A stretch of 61,768 nucleotides of DNA from Planctomycetota bacterium (GTDB taxonomy: Bacteria; Planctomycetota; J058; JAJDCP01), in contig JAJDCP010000015.1 of assembly GCA_029260765.1 (NCBI GenBank), positions 1-61,768 on the forward strand, read 5' to 3'. Below, in pieces: positions 16,589 through 25,416 of the stretch (its first letter is position 1; each line of letters begins with the position of its first letter). The notes below the pieces were generated by a model that was given only the letters and a program-made list of their open reading frames with translations, ran no database searches and was not told the origin of the DNA. Both the position numbers and the translations under genes were made by a program.

Positions 16589-19500
16589 ATGCTCTCGCCA
16601 ACTGATAGCGCCCTGTTGAAGATCGCCCAGGATCGTGGCTACATCAGTAGTGCAGACATGATGGAGTTGGTCAACTACAAGATCAAGAAAGCTCCCGCTG
16701 CCTCCTTGTGCGAGCTACTGGTGCAGCGCGGTTTTGTCAGCCAGGCGGGAGTGGCTGAGCTGGTCGCGCAGGTCGCCAAGACCGATCCGCGCAGTGCCAG
16801 CAACCGTTTCTCGCCGATGGCAGGCATGACCCCGGGCACCGGTCGCCAGACCCGCACCTCGCGGCCGGCTTCATTGATGCCCGGGCCGCCGCCTCCCGCG
16901 CCTCCTCCTCCTCCTCCTCCAGCTCCGCCCGCTCCCCCGGCAGCTCTCAGGGAGGGCGGTACGGCTGCAGACTCTGACTTCCACTGGCCCTTGCAAGCGG
17001 GTGATCGCCTGGGCAGCTACCGGGTGATCGACTTGCTCGGCAAGGGCGGCATGGGTCAGGTCTTCCGTGTAAGGCATGAAAAGCTCGAGCGCGACTACGC
17101 GCTGAAGGTCTTGCTGCCGGGTACGGCCAGCAATCCTCGCCTGCTGGCGCGTTTCCGTCATGAAGCGAGAGCGACGGCCCGGCTACGCCACCCGAACATC
17201 GTCGCCGTGCACGAGGTGGGCGAAGCCCATGGCGTCCACTTCTTCACCATGGACCTGATCGAGGGCCAGCCGCTCAACACGCGGGTCTCCACCGGCATGC
17301 TCGATGTGCGCGCATCAGTCGAGATGGTGCGCAAGATCGCCGCCGCCCTGCACCACGCGCACCGCGAAGGCGTCATACACCGCGACCTGAAACCATCGAA
17401 CATCATCGTGGCTGACGAAGACGATGAACCCTATTTGATGGACTTCGGGCTGGCCAAAGAGCTGCATGCCAAGACACAACTGACCCGCACCGGCACGGCA
17501 GTCGGCACTCTGGCCTACATGCCGCCGGAGCAATTGCAGGGCTACAAAGACCTGATCGGTCCCAAGAGCGACATCTACAGCCTGGGAGTGACGCTGTACG
17601 AATGCCTCACCCGCCGCCTGCCTTTTGTGGCCGAGACGGCTCCTTCCTTGATCTCGAAGGTGATCAACGACGAGGCCATCCCCCCGATGCGGAGGAAAGC
17701 CGAGATCCCCGAGCCCGTCTCGCTGATCTGCATGAAGGCGATGGCCAAAGACCCGGCGCGGCGTTACGGCACGGCACTCGACTTCTGCCGCGACCTCGAG
17801 CATTTCCTCGACGGTGAGCCCATCAGCGCGCAACGCACCAGTCTCTGGGAGATGGCGCTGGTGCGCGCACGCAAGAACAAGCCTGCCGCCACCCTGGCCA
17901 TCGTGTTGTTCCTGGTGTTGATGGTGTTCGGGGTCTGGCAGCTCAAGCAGACGATTCTGGCCCGCCGCGCCTTCAGCCAGCGCCTCGGGGAGGCCGAACA
18001 GGCCTACCGCACCGAGCGCTGGTCTGATGCGATGGGCCTGTACGGTGCGCTGATCGGCCAGAATCCTTCCGATCCGCGCCCCTATCTCGGCCTTGAACGC
18101 TCCCGGGCTGCGCTCGAGGCCCGCAACCTCGAGGAGGCCGCCGAGCGCGTGCGCGAGGGCAAACGCCTGCTGCAGGTGCTGCGCCAGCTCGAGGTGATCG
18201 TGCAAGCGGACCGTGAGACCATCCGCGACCTCGGCCAGTGGATCGACCCGGCAGCTCCGGTCGAGGACAAGCTGTTGCTGTTCCGCGTGCGCACCCAGCT
18301 GCGCGAGCGACAGCAAGAGGTGATCCAGCTGAGGGCCCAGGCGTTGGCCTGCTTCCATCAGGCACGCGGCCTGGACCGCAGCAACGATGAAGCCCGCGAG
18401 CAGCTGGCTTCCCTCTATCTCGAGGAATACCGCCACGCCGAGCGGGTGGGGGACCTCGAGCGGCTGCCGTTCTTCGCGGCGATGGTCGAGACCTACAACC
18501 AGAGGCAGCCTGGGCAGACCGCCGGGGGCAGCCTCGAGCTGCGCTCATCGCCTCCGGGTGCCGAAGTCTACATGTTCCGTTTCAACGACCGCGCCCTCGA
18601 TCTGCGCCGTGTCGCCGTGCCCTGGCACCCGGAAACCGGTGAGGCAGGCGCGGGTGAAGGTGAACCGGCGTGGGCCGCAGCGGACGGCGAAGATCCGCTC
18701 TGGCTGGGCAGCGCGAACAGGCTGGGCAGTACGCCGCTGCCGAGCACACCTCTGCCCCAGGGAAGCTACCTGCTGGTGCTGCGCCATCCCGGCAAACGCG
18801 ACGTGCGCCTGCCGGTTGCGATCGCCCTCAACACGCACTGGAACAGCAACGTCAAGCTGTATGCTGACGCCGAGATCGGCGCCGACTTCGTCTACGTGCC
18901 CGAAGGACGCGCCAGCCTGGGAGGGGACCGCGACGCTTTCCAGCCCATGGGCGGCGGCGATGCCAACGACCTCGAGGTGCCCGGCTTCTTCCTCGCCCGC
19001 CACGAGGTGACGCGCGGCGAATACCTGCGATTCCTTCAGGCTCAAGGGCTGGCGGCTTCCGACAGCCTGCGCCTGGTCCCTCGCAGCGCCGACTTCGCGA
19101 GCCCCCAGTGGAACCGCGATGCGCAGGGCGGCTGGCAGCTGGTGGGCGATCCGCGCTTGCCGGTGTCGAGCATCAGCCACGAGGATGCCGAGGCGTACTG
19201 TGCCTGGCGCAGCCAACTCGACGGACGCAGCTACCGCCTGCCGCGCTCAGAGGAGTGGGAGAAGGCCGCGCGTGGGGTCGACGGGCGCTTCTTCATCTGG
19301 GGCAACGAGTTCGAGCCCTCCTACAGCTTGAACGGCTTCGGCTATGCCGAGGGCCGTCCGTTGGAGCCCGTCGGCAGCTACTCCACGGACATCTCCGTCT
19401 ACGGGGTAGCAGACATGGCCGGCTCCTTGCGCGAATTCTGCTCGGGCAACTTCGAGATCGAAGACCTGCCCCTCTATGGGCGGCGCGCCGACTCGTTGAT

Positions 19501-19630
19501 CGAGGTGCGGGGAGGAGCGTTCAGTTATGTCACCCAGGTCAGCTACCTGCGGCTGTGCACGCGGCTGGCCTATCCCAGCACACGCGTGCGTGAGTTCTTC
19601 GGCTTTCGCCTGGCCCGGGCCGCCGAATGA
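16589..19630 (+). CDS. Ser/Thr protein kinase with C-terminal formylglycine-enzyme/SUMF1-like domain
   Basis: The start at 16589 (MLSPTDSALLKIAQDRGY) is preferred because the upstream extension reads as non-coding. Residues ~5-60 are a small helical module common at the front of planctomycete kinases, then a Pro-rich linker. The Hanks kinase domain (~142-410) has LLGKGGMGQV, VIHRDLKPSN and DFGLAKE with the activation-segment PPEQ. One TM helix follows at ~433-455, then a coiled/TPR-like stretch, a PEGA-like beta domain (SSPPGAEVYM) and, from ~764, a SUMF1-like domain (DFVYVPEG, LPRSEEWEKAARG, RGGAFSY, FFGFRLARA). A cytoplasmic kinase is thus tied to an outer sugar- or sulfatase-type sensor fold. 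It is likely first in an operon with the PhnD-like and kinase-ATPase genes. Confidence 0.92.
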   Translation: MLSPTDSALLKIAQDRGYISSADMMELVNYKIKKAPAASLCELLVQRGFVSQAGVAELVAQVAKTDPRSASNRFSPMAGMTPGTGRQTRTSRPASLMPGPPPPAPPPPPPPAPPAPPAALREGGTAADSDFHWPLQAGDRLGSYRVIDLLGKGGMGQVFRVRHEKLERDYALKVLLPGTASNPRLLARFRHEARATARLRHPNIVAVHEVGEAHGVHFFTMDLIEGQPLNTRVSTGMLDVRASVEMVRKIAAALHHAHREGVIHRDLKPSNIIVADEDDEPYLMDFGLAKELHAKTQLTRTGTAVGTLAYMPPEQLQGYKDLIGPKSDIYSLGVTLYECLTRRLPFVAETAPSLISKVINDEAIPPMRRKAEIPEPVSLICMKAMAKDPARRYGTALDFCRDLEHFLDGEPISAQRTSLWEMALVRARKNKPAATLAIVLFLVLMVFGVWQLKQTILARRAFSQRLGEAEQAYRTERWSDAMGLYGALIGQNPSDPRPYLGLERSRAALEARNLEEAAERVREGKRLLQVLRQLEVIVQADRETIRDLGQWIDPAAPVEDKLLLFRVRTQLRERQQEVIQLRAQALACFHQARGLDRSNDEAREQLASLYLEEYRHAERVGDLERLPFFAAMVETYNQRQPGQTAGGSLELRSSPPGAEVYMFRFNDRALDLRRVAVPWHPETGEAGAGEGEPAWAAADGEDPLWLGSANRLGSTPLPSTPLPQGSYLLVLRHPGKRDVRLPVAIALNTHWNSNVKLYADAEIGADFVYVPEGRASLGGDRDAFQPMGGGDANDLEVPGFFLARHEVTRGEYLRFLQAQGLAASDSLRLVPRSADFASPQWNRDAQGGWQLVGDPRLPVSSISHEDAEAYCAWRSQLDGRSYRLPRSEEWEKAARGVDGRFFIWGNEFEPSYSLNGFGYAEGRPLEPVGSYSTDISVYGVADMAGSLREFCSGNFEIEDLPLYGRRADSLIEVRGGAFSYVTQVSYLRLCTRLAYPSTRVREFFGFRLARAAE

Positions 19631-19667
19631 TGTTACGGGCATGCCGAGCTGGTCCATCGGAGGAAGC

Positions 19668-20579
19668 ATGCGTCTATTTTGCGGGTTGCTGAGCTGTGCT
19701 CTGCTGGCTCTGGGTCCGCTCTCGTGCGGCGATTCCTCGGTCGTGCCCGAGACAACGCCCCCGGCCGAGGTCGTGATCGAGCTGGGCACCCTGGGCTACA
19801 ACCCACTCGACACCCTGCGGCTGTATCACCCGTTGTGCGACTATCTGAGTGCGCAGCTGCGCGAGCAGAGGATCCGGGTCGAGCCTGCCTGCGCGGTCTC
19901 TGTTCCACACGCGATCGAGATGCTGCGCGAGGGTTCTCTGGATGTGGTCATCGACTCGCCACTGATCCTCTACCACATCGCGCGGCGGGTCGAGCTCGAC
20001 ATCTTGTTGCGGCGTTGGAAGGGCGGTGTGGCCAACTACCATTCGGTGCTCGTCGCCCGCAATGATAGTGGTATCAGCTCGCTGGAACAGCTCAAGGGAC
20101 GCATGGTCGCACTCGAAGACTCCTGGTCCACCAGCGGCTACTTTCTCCCTGCGGCGCTGCTGCGCGAAGCCGGTCTGAAACTCAGTCAGAAGTCCACCCC
20201 GCAAGAGCCGGTCGCCGCCGATGAGGTCGGCACCATCTTCACCCTCGATGAAGAGAACATCGTGGTCTGGGTGCTGACCGGCCGCTGCGCTGCAGGTGCG
20301 CTCAGCAACCTCGATTTCGAAGAATTCAGGGGAGCGCAGGCTGGCGAGTTCAAGGTGCTGGCCGAGTCCCAGGTCGTTCCCAGGCATGTCGTTGCCTTCC
20401 GCAAGGGACTGCCGGCGGAGATTGTCGAGACGCTGTGCAGGCAGCTGGTGGCGATGGAGCGCAGCGAAGAGGGGCTCGCGGTGATGGAGCAGTTCAAAAA
20501 GACCACCCGCTTCGACCGGATCGAAAACGAAGCTGCGCTGCGCGTCCGTATCAACACGATCCTGGACGCAGTCGAATAG
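19668..20579 (+). CDS. PhnD-like phosphate/phosphonate-type periplasmic binding lipoprotein
   Basis: Start chosen at 19668 because GGAGGA lies just upstream and the protein then begins with a lipoprotein signal, lipobox LGPLSC with the modified Cys at 20. The rest follows the PhnD/PtxB binding-protein pattern (IELGTLGYNPLDTLRLY at the front, IDSPLILYHIARR, YHSVLVARNDSGISSLEQLKGRMVAL split over two strands). There are no phnC or phnE transporter genes beside it. It sits 37 bases after a kinase gene and 59 before another, so it probably acts as a ligand sensor for the kinases rather than for import. The ligand is unknown. Confidence 0.88.
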   Translation: MRLFCGLLSCALLALGPLSCGDSSVVPETTPPAEVVIELGTLGYNPLDTLRLYHPLCDYLSAQLREQRIRVEPACAVSVPHAIEMLREGSLDVVIDSPLILYHIARRVELDILLRRWKGGVANYHSVLVARNDSGISSLEQLKGRMVALEDSWSTSGYFLPAALLREAGLKLSQKSTPQEPVAADEVGTIFTLDEENIVVWVLTGRCAAGALSNLDFEEFRGAQAGEFKVLAESQVVPRHVVAFRKGLPAEIVETLCRQLVAMERSEEGLAVMEQFKKTTRFDRIENEAALRVRINTILDAVE

Positions 20580-20638
20580 TGCGCCCCCCCAGGCCAGGCA
20601 CAGGGGGCCAAGCCCCAGCTCGCCGGCCGGGGCCGACT

Positions 20639-23600
20639 GTGGTAAAGAATACAGACTCCCCACAGGATGGCGCCTTGGACACACCGACCTGCATCAATCA
20701 TCGCTACCAGATCGAGGAGCTTCTGGGCAGCGGCGCGATGGGATCCGTCTTCCGGGTCACAGACATCCTGAATGACAACGCCACCCTGGCCTTGAAGCAG
20801 CTGCGCCTCGATTCCAAGGAAGTCGAATCCTTTGTGCTCTTCCAGCACGAGTTCGAGATCTTGCGCAAGCTCAGCCACCCCAACCTCGCGCCGGTTTGTG
20901 ACTACGGATTGATGGAGGGCACCGGCAACCCGTTTTTCACCAGCGAGCTGGTCGAGGGGCTCGATCTGCTGGAGGCCACCCACAACCTCCCCCACGACTG
21001 CCTGTACGACCTGCTGGTGCAGATCTGCCGTGGGCTCGAGTACATCCACTCGCGCGGCTTGATCCACTACGACATCAAACCCAGCAACATCCTCGTCGAG
21101 GGGGACCCGGCCTGTGGCAATGCCCGCGTCAAACTGATCGATTTCGGCCTCGCCGGCGAGCTGGACCTGAACGAGGCCCGGGTCATCAAGGGGTCGCTGC
21201 TCTACCTCGCGCCCGAGCTGGCCCGTGGCGATCCGATCGACCGGCGCGCCGACCTGTACTCTCTGGGGGCGACCCTGTTCCACGTCGTCAGCCGGCGGCC
21301 GCTGTTCGAGGGCAGCACCAACATGGAGATCATCAAGCAACACCTCGAACATCCTCCCCGCGACCCGTGGGAGTTCGTGCCCGGGCTGCCCAAGATCTTG
21401 CGCGACCTGATCTTGATGCTGCTGGAAAAGGACCCGTCCGATCGGCCCTCGAGCGGCAACGACGTGATCCGTTGGCTGAACCGACGCAGCAAGCGCGGGT
21501 TCGAGCTGGAGACCCGTGAGACCAAGAAGAGCTACATCCACAGTGGCCGCTTCATCGGCCGGGAAGAAGAGTACCAGACGCTTCTGAGCGACTTTGCCCG
21601 GATCTTCGCGCCGAGCTCCGAGCTCGGCGAACGGCTGCCGGCAGTCACGCTGATCTCGGGGCCCGGCGGTATCGGCAAGACCCGGCTCGCGCGAGAGTTC
21701 CGGCATTACGCCCAGATCAAAGGGATCAACTACTTCGAGACCTCGTGCCCGGGACACGGAGGAACCGCCTACGGTCCTGTCCGTGAGCTGCTGGACCGGA
21801 TCCTGCGTGTGCGGCCCTTGACAGGCGACAAGAGCGATGGGGCCCGGGAAGTCATCGCCCGCTTCCAGGACGAGCTCTGGCTGTTGGTTCCCGACTGCAT
21901 TCCTCCGAGGCGCACCAACCCCCGGCGGCTCGACCCCGAGCAGGAGCGGTTGCGCATCTTCGAGGGGGCGACCCGGCTCTTGATTGAGATCGCCCGCATC
22001 TGGCCGATGGTGCTGCATTTCGAGAACCTGCACGCCACCGATGCCGAGACCATCGAGTTCCTGCGCTACCTGTCGCGCAACTTGCGCCTGCCCGATGCGA
22101 GCAGCAACCTGTTGATGTCATCCGCTCCGCCGTTGATGGTGCTGCTCACCGGGCGCACCTGGGAGATGGGCAGCGGGCCGACCATCGAAGCCATCCGGGC
22201 GCTGCTCGAGGAAGGGAATGTCAGCGAGATCTCGCTTAAGTCCCTCACCCAGCCCCAGGTCGCCAGCCTGATCGAGTCGATGCTGGGGGGAGGGGGGGTC
22301 CATGGAGGCCGCAACCTCAGCGACGTGGTCTACCACGAGACCGGTGGCAACCCGTTCTTCGTCGAAGAGTCGCTCAAGTCCCTGCTCGACCTGGGCATTC
22401 TTCGCAAAGAACGCGAGGAGTGGAGCGTCGACGAAGAGGACGCTGTCGTGCGCATGCTGCCCCTGGCGGTGCGTGATGCCATCGAGGCTCGTCTGCGCCG
22501 GCTCGATCCCCGGGACCTCAAGCTGCTCGAGGTGCTGAGCGCGTTCCGCCATCCCGTCGGCTCGGTCCTGTACGCCCAGGTGCTGAAAGTGCCCCTGGCA
22601 CAACTGCTGCCGCGGTTGCGCGAGCTGGTGCGTGGCCAGATCCTCGAGGCGCGCCGGACCGATGACGGCATCCAGTACGGCTTCCAACACGACATCTTGC
22701 GCGAGACCGTCAGCCGTCGGCTCGAGGCCCAGCGCTCGGCCTCGATCCACCAAGCGGTGGCCGAGGTGCTCGAACAGCTGCAGACCGACGACGCCGCAGA
22801 GATCGCCTACCACTATGATCTGGCGGGCAACGTCAGCAAGACCGTCAGCTTCTCGTTGCGGGCAGCCCACAAGGCCCGCGAAGTCTACGCCAACCGGACG
22901 GCGCTCGAGTTCTATGAGCGCGCCCTCGCCAACCTCTCCAGTGACGATCCCACCTGGCGCGAGGTGCTGGGGGGGGCGGCCGAGGTTCGTGAGCGGGTCG
23001 GCGATCACGAGGGTGCGATCCGGGCGCTCGAGCTGCTGCGCCAGAACACCGAAGGGCTGAGCAATAGCGAGCGCGCGAACCTCGAGCGCCGCCGCGGTCA
23101 GGTCTATGAGAAGCGCGGCGAGGTCGACAACGCGCTCGAAGCCTTCTCGAACGGTCTGCGTCTGCTGGGCGCCGACATCCGCAGCACGACAGGCGCGCTG
23201 TTGCTCAACGCAACCGGCTCGGTCTATATCAGCAAGGGTCTGTACGACCAGGCCCTCGAGTTCTGCGAGAGCTCGCTGCAGTTGTTGGCCGACCTGGGCG
23301 ACAGCGCAGAGGTCGCGATGGTCTACAACACCGCGGGCGTCGCCCGCACCTGCAAAGGAGACTACGACCAGGCCTGGGAGTGGTTCCAGAGCTCACTCGA
23401 GATACGCCGCAAGCGCGAAGACCGCGAGGGGATCGCGCAGTGCCTCAACAATATGGGGACGGTCGCCATGGAGCGGGGCGACGTCGAACAGGCCATCGAG
23501 TCGTTCGAGTCGGCGCTGCGCATACGTCGGCAGACGGGTAGTCAGCAGGGCATCGCGGCCTCCGCGAGCAACCTGGGAAACGCCTACCGCAACCTCGGCG

Positions 23601-24478
23601 ACATCAAAAAGGCCATCGAGCAGTACGAGCTGAGCTACCGCTTGCAAGAACGCATCGGCGACAAGCTGGGGCGCCTCAACACGCTGTCGCGCCTGGGAGT
23701 GCTGCACGGGGAGTGCGCCAACTATGTGCCGGCGCTCGAGGCCTTCAAGAAGAGCAGCAAGCTGAACGAGAAGCTGGGCCAGCCGCGCGAGCAGGTGGCC
23801 ATTCTGTTGGGACGGGCGGGAGTGCACCTCGAGATCGGTGTGCTCGATGAGGGCTGCCGCCTGGCCCACGAGGCGCTGCGCAGGGCCGGAGACCACGAGC
23901 TGCGCAAGGAAGAGGGCGAGAGCTACTTCCTGCTCGGCAAGGCGGCAGCCCGCCGGGACGAGCATGAGGAGGCAGAGCGGTACCTGAACCGGGCCATGAG
24001 CCTGTTCCTCAAGCTGGGAACCCACCTCGAGTCGGTGCGGGCGATGCTCGAGATCGGCCAGGTCTATATCACCCGCGGTGAGCGCGATATCGCGCGGCTG
24101 CTGCTGCGGCGTATCGACAAGCAGATCGCATCCGGGCATTTCAAGTCGGAACGGGCGGCGACCAAGCTGCTTGAGGCGATGCTGACCGTGCCCGAAGAGC
24201 GCAGTCTTCCGCTGCACGAGGCGCTGCAGCTGGCCGGCGCCAGCTCGAAGCCCGAGCTGTTGCGGCGTATCCACCACGAATTGGGGCGGGTGTACCTGCA
24301 GCAAGGGGACGTCGTCGAGGCAGGCAAGCATATGGTGCGGGCCATGGAGATCGTCAAACAGGTCTGGAACGGATTGAGCAAGAATCTGCGCGATGCCTAC
24401 CTCAACGAACCAGGCCGCAAGTTGTTGCGCGAGGATTTCCGCAAGTACAGGGCGCAACTGGGGAACGAGCGAGACTGA
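20639..24478 (+). CDS. Ser/Thr kinase fused to AAA-type ATPase and TPR array
   Basis: The start is uncertain: GTG at 20639 or TTG at 20675 (AGGATGG 6 bases upstream); no ATG fits. The kinase domain (~20-290) has LLGSGAMGSV and DFGLAGE, but the catalytic loop reads LIHYDIKPSN, so the Arg of HRD is Tyr (a non-RD kinase). An ATPase of the AAA_16/STAND type follows with Walker A GPGGIGKTRL near 340, and then ~11 TPR-like repeats over the last ~480 residues (QCLNNMGTVAMERGDVEQAI, NLGNAYRNLGDIKKAIEQYE). The build matches PknK- or MalT-like signalling ATPases. It has no TM helix. It probably integrates signals from the two upstream genes. Confidence 0.9.
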   Translation: MVKNTDSPQDGALDTPTCINHRYQIEELLGSGAMGSVFRVTDILNDNATLALKQLRLDSKEVESFVLFQHEFEILRKLSHPNLAPVCDYGLMEGTGNPFFTSELVEGLDLLEATHNLPHDCLYDLLVQICRGLEYIHSRGLIHYDIKPSNILVEGDPACGNARVKLIDFGLAGELDLNEARVIKGSLLYLAPELARGDPIDRRADLYSLGATLFHVVSRRPLFEGSTNMEIIKQHLEHPPRDPWEFVPGLPKILRDLILMLLEKDPSDRPSSGNDVIRWLNRRSKRGFELETRETKKSYIHSGRFIGREEEYQTLLSDFARIFAPSSELGERLPAVTLISGPGGIGKTRLAREFRHYAQIKGINYFETSCPGHGGTAYGPVRELLDRILRVRPLTGDKSDGAREVIARFQDELWLLVPDCIPPRRTNPRRLDPEQERLRIFEGATRLLIEIARIWPMVLHFENLHATDAETIEFLRYLSRNLRLPDASSNLLMSSAPPLMVLLTGRTWEMGSGPTIEAIRALLEEGNVSEISLKSLTQPQVASLIESMLGGGGVHGGRNLSDVVYHETGGNPFFVEESLKSLLDLGILRKEREEWSVDEEDAVVRMLPLAVRDAIEARLRRLDPRDLKLLEVLSAFRHPVGSVLYAQVLKVPLAQLLPRLRELVRGQILEARRTDDGIQYGFQHDILRETVSRRLEAQRSASIHQAVAEVLEQLQTDDAAEIAYHYDLAGNVSKTVSFSLRAAHKAREVYANRTALEFYERALANLSSDDPTWREVLGGAAEVRERVGDHEGAIRALELLRQNTEGLSNSERANLERRRGQVYEKRGEVDNALEAFSNGLRLLGADIRSTTGALLLNATGSVYISKGLYDQALEFCESSLQLLADLGDSAEVAMVYNTAGVARTCKGDYDQAWEWFQSSLEIRRKREDREGIAQCLNNMGTVAMERGDVEQAIESFESALRIRRQTGSQQGIAASASNLGNAYRNLGDIKKAIEQYELSYRLQERIGDKLGRLNTLSRLGVLHGECANYVPALEAFKKSSKLNEKLGQPREQVAILLGRAGVHLEIGVLDEGCRLAHEALRRAGDHELRKEEGESYFLLGKAAARRDEHEEAERYLNRAMSLFLKLGTHLESVRAMLEIGQVYITRGERDIARLLLRRIDKQIASGHFKSERAATKLLEAMLTVPEERSLPLHEALQLAGASSKPELLRRIHHELGRVYLQQGDVVEAGKHMVRAMEIVKQVWNGLSKNLRDAYLNEPGRKLLREDFRKYRAQLGNERD

Positions 24479-24501
24479 CGCGCACGTCCGCCGGGGCCAC
24501 T

Positions 24502-25101
24502 TCAGGCAGTACGCTGCTTCTTCCGGTAGAACGCGCTAATCCGGTCGAGCTCGGTCCTTTCGACCGGGTCGAGAGCATCGAGTCCCCCACCTGCCTGGAT
24601 CTTGACCAACAACTCGTCCAAGCGGGCGGCGTAGCGCTCCGCGCGGGAGCTGGGCGCATCTTTTTCGAGCTCGATATCCACGTCCAACTCCTCTTCTTCA
24701 GTGTCCGGCTCCAAGGCAGGGTCCCGCAAGAGCGCGCGCGCCGCATCGACGACCTGGCGCGGGCTCAAGCCCGGCCCGAGTTGGCCGAGCACCTCAGCGA
24801 CTTGCTGGAACTGCTCGAGCAGGCCCTCGACCTCTTCCTCACTGGTCTCAGCCCGCTGTGCGATGTCGCGCCGCGCGGCATAGCCGGCCGGGCCGAGCAG
24901 CGCTTGGGGGTCGCCCCGCTCTTCGCTCGTCATGGCGCGCAAGATCGCCTCGATGCTGTCCAGGCTCTGATCGGCCTGCTCGGCGCCGCCGATGAGCCCG
25001 CGCAGCCCGGGAATCTGGTCCACGAGCTGTTCGAGAGATCCCATCGCGCGGATCGCCTCGATCTTGTCGAGAAACTCATTGAGGTTCCAATTGGTCGCCA
25101 T
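24502..25101 (-). CDS. Stand-alone SRP54 M-domain-like protein
   Basis: The ATG at 25101 is chosen because the upstream extension is not protein-like. Residues 5-110 align by eye with the M domain of Ffh/SRP54: NLNEFLDKIEAIRAMGSLEQ matches the first helix (DLNDFLEQL...MGGM), then QIPG, then SIEAILRAMTSEERGDP and VEGLLEQF. The GTPase NG domains are absent, the methionine-rich finger is short, and the SRP-RNA motif (SRKRRIAxGSG in Ffh) is replaced by GPAGYAARRDIAQRAE, so 4.5S RNA binding is probably lost. An acidic linker (EEEELDVDIELEKD) leads to a C-terminal segment, LDELLVKIQAGGGLDAL then ERTELDRIS, like the short motif at the end of many rhomboid proteases (DUF6576). The protein is cytosolic. 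Function unknown, plausibly in membrane targeting. Confidence 0.75.
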   Translation of the reverse strand: MATNWNLNEFLDKIEAIRAMGSLEQLVDQIPGLRGLIGGAEQADQSLDSIEAILRAMTSEERGDPQALLGPAGYAARRDIAQRAETSEEEVEGLLEQFQQVAEVLGQLGPGLSPRQVVDAARALLRDPALEPDTEEEELDVDIELEKDAPSSRAERYAARLDELLVKIQAGGGLDALDPVERTELDRISAFYRKKQRTA

Positions 25102-25416
25102 GAGGATTCCCCTCGGGTGTGATCTCCACCCGGCTAGAGCAACCCCCGTGCCAAGACGGCGGCCTGGTGATCCATCGCCGCACCGAAAGGACAGGCGTGC
25201 CAATTCGGCGTGCCAGGGAGCACGCGTAGATCGGCGCCATGTCGAGACGGCACGCGGACAGATTGTGGGCAATCACGGCCCCTCGTTGCCCAAGAGTTGT
25301 GCAACACGGTGTCTCGAGCCGCGCCAGTAGGATCGACCCTGGTTGTCAAGAAGCGCTTGCGGAGATGGATGGCTGAGCTGTGGTATACTGCAGATCTGCT
25401 TCCCTCGGAGCCTTCG
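25102..25416. other. Divergent region upstream of the KptA-lobe kinase
   Basis: This 315-base stretch separates the SRP54-like gene and the kinase. An extended -10 (TGGTATACT) lies at 25381-25389. No gene or repeat is seen. Confidence 0.5.
25381..25389 (+). promoter_or_regulatory. Extended -10 promoter element
   Basis: TGG-TATACT matches the extended -10 (TGn plus TATAnT) and lies 27 bases before the ATG of the kinase gene. The only -35-like hexamer (TTGCGG, 25357) has a 21-base spacer, so the extended -10 would have to dominate. Confidence 0.45.
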
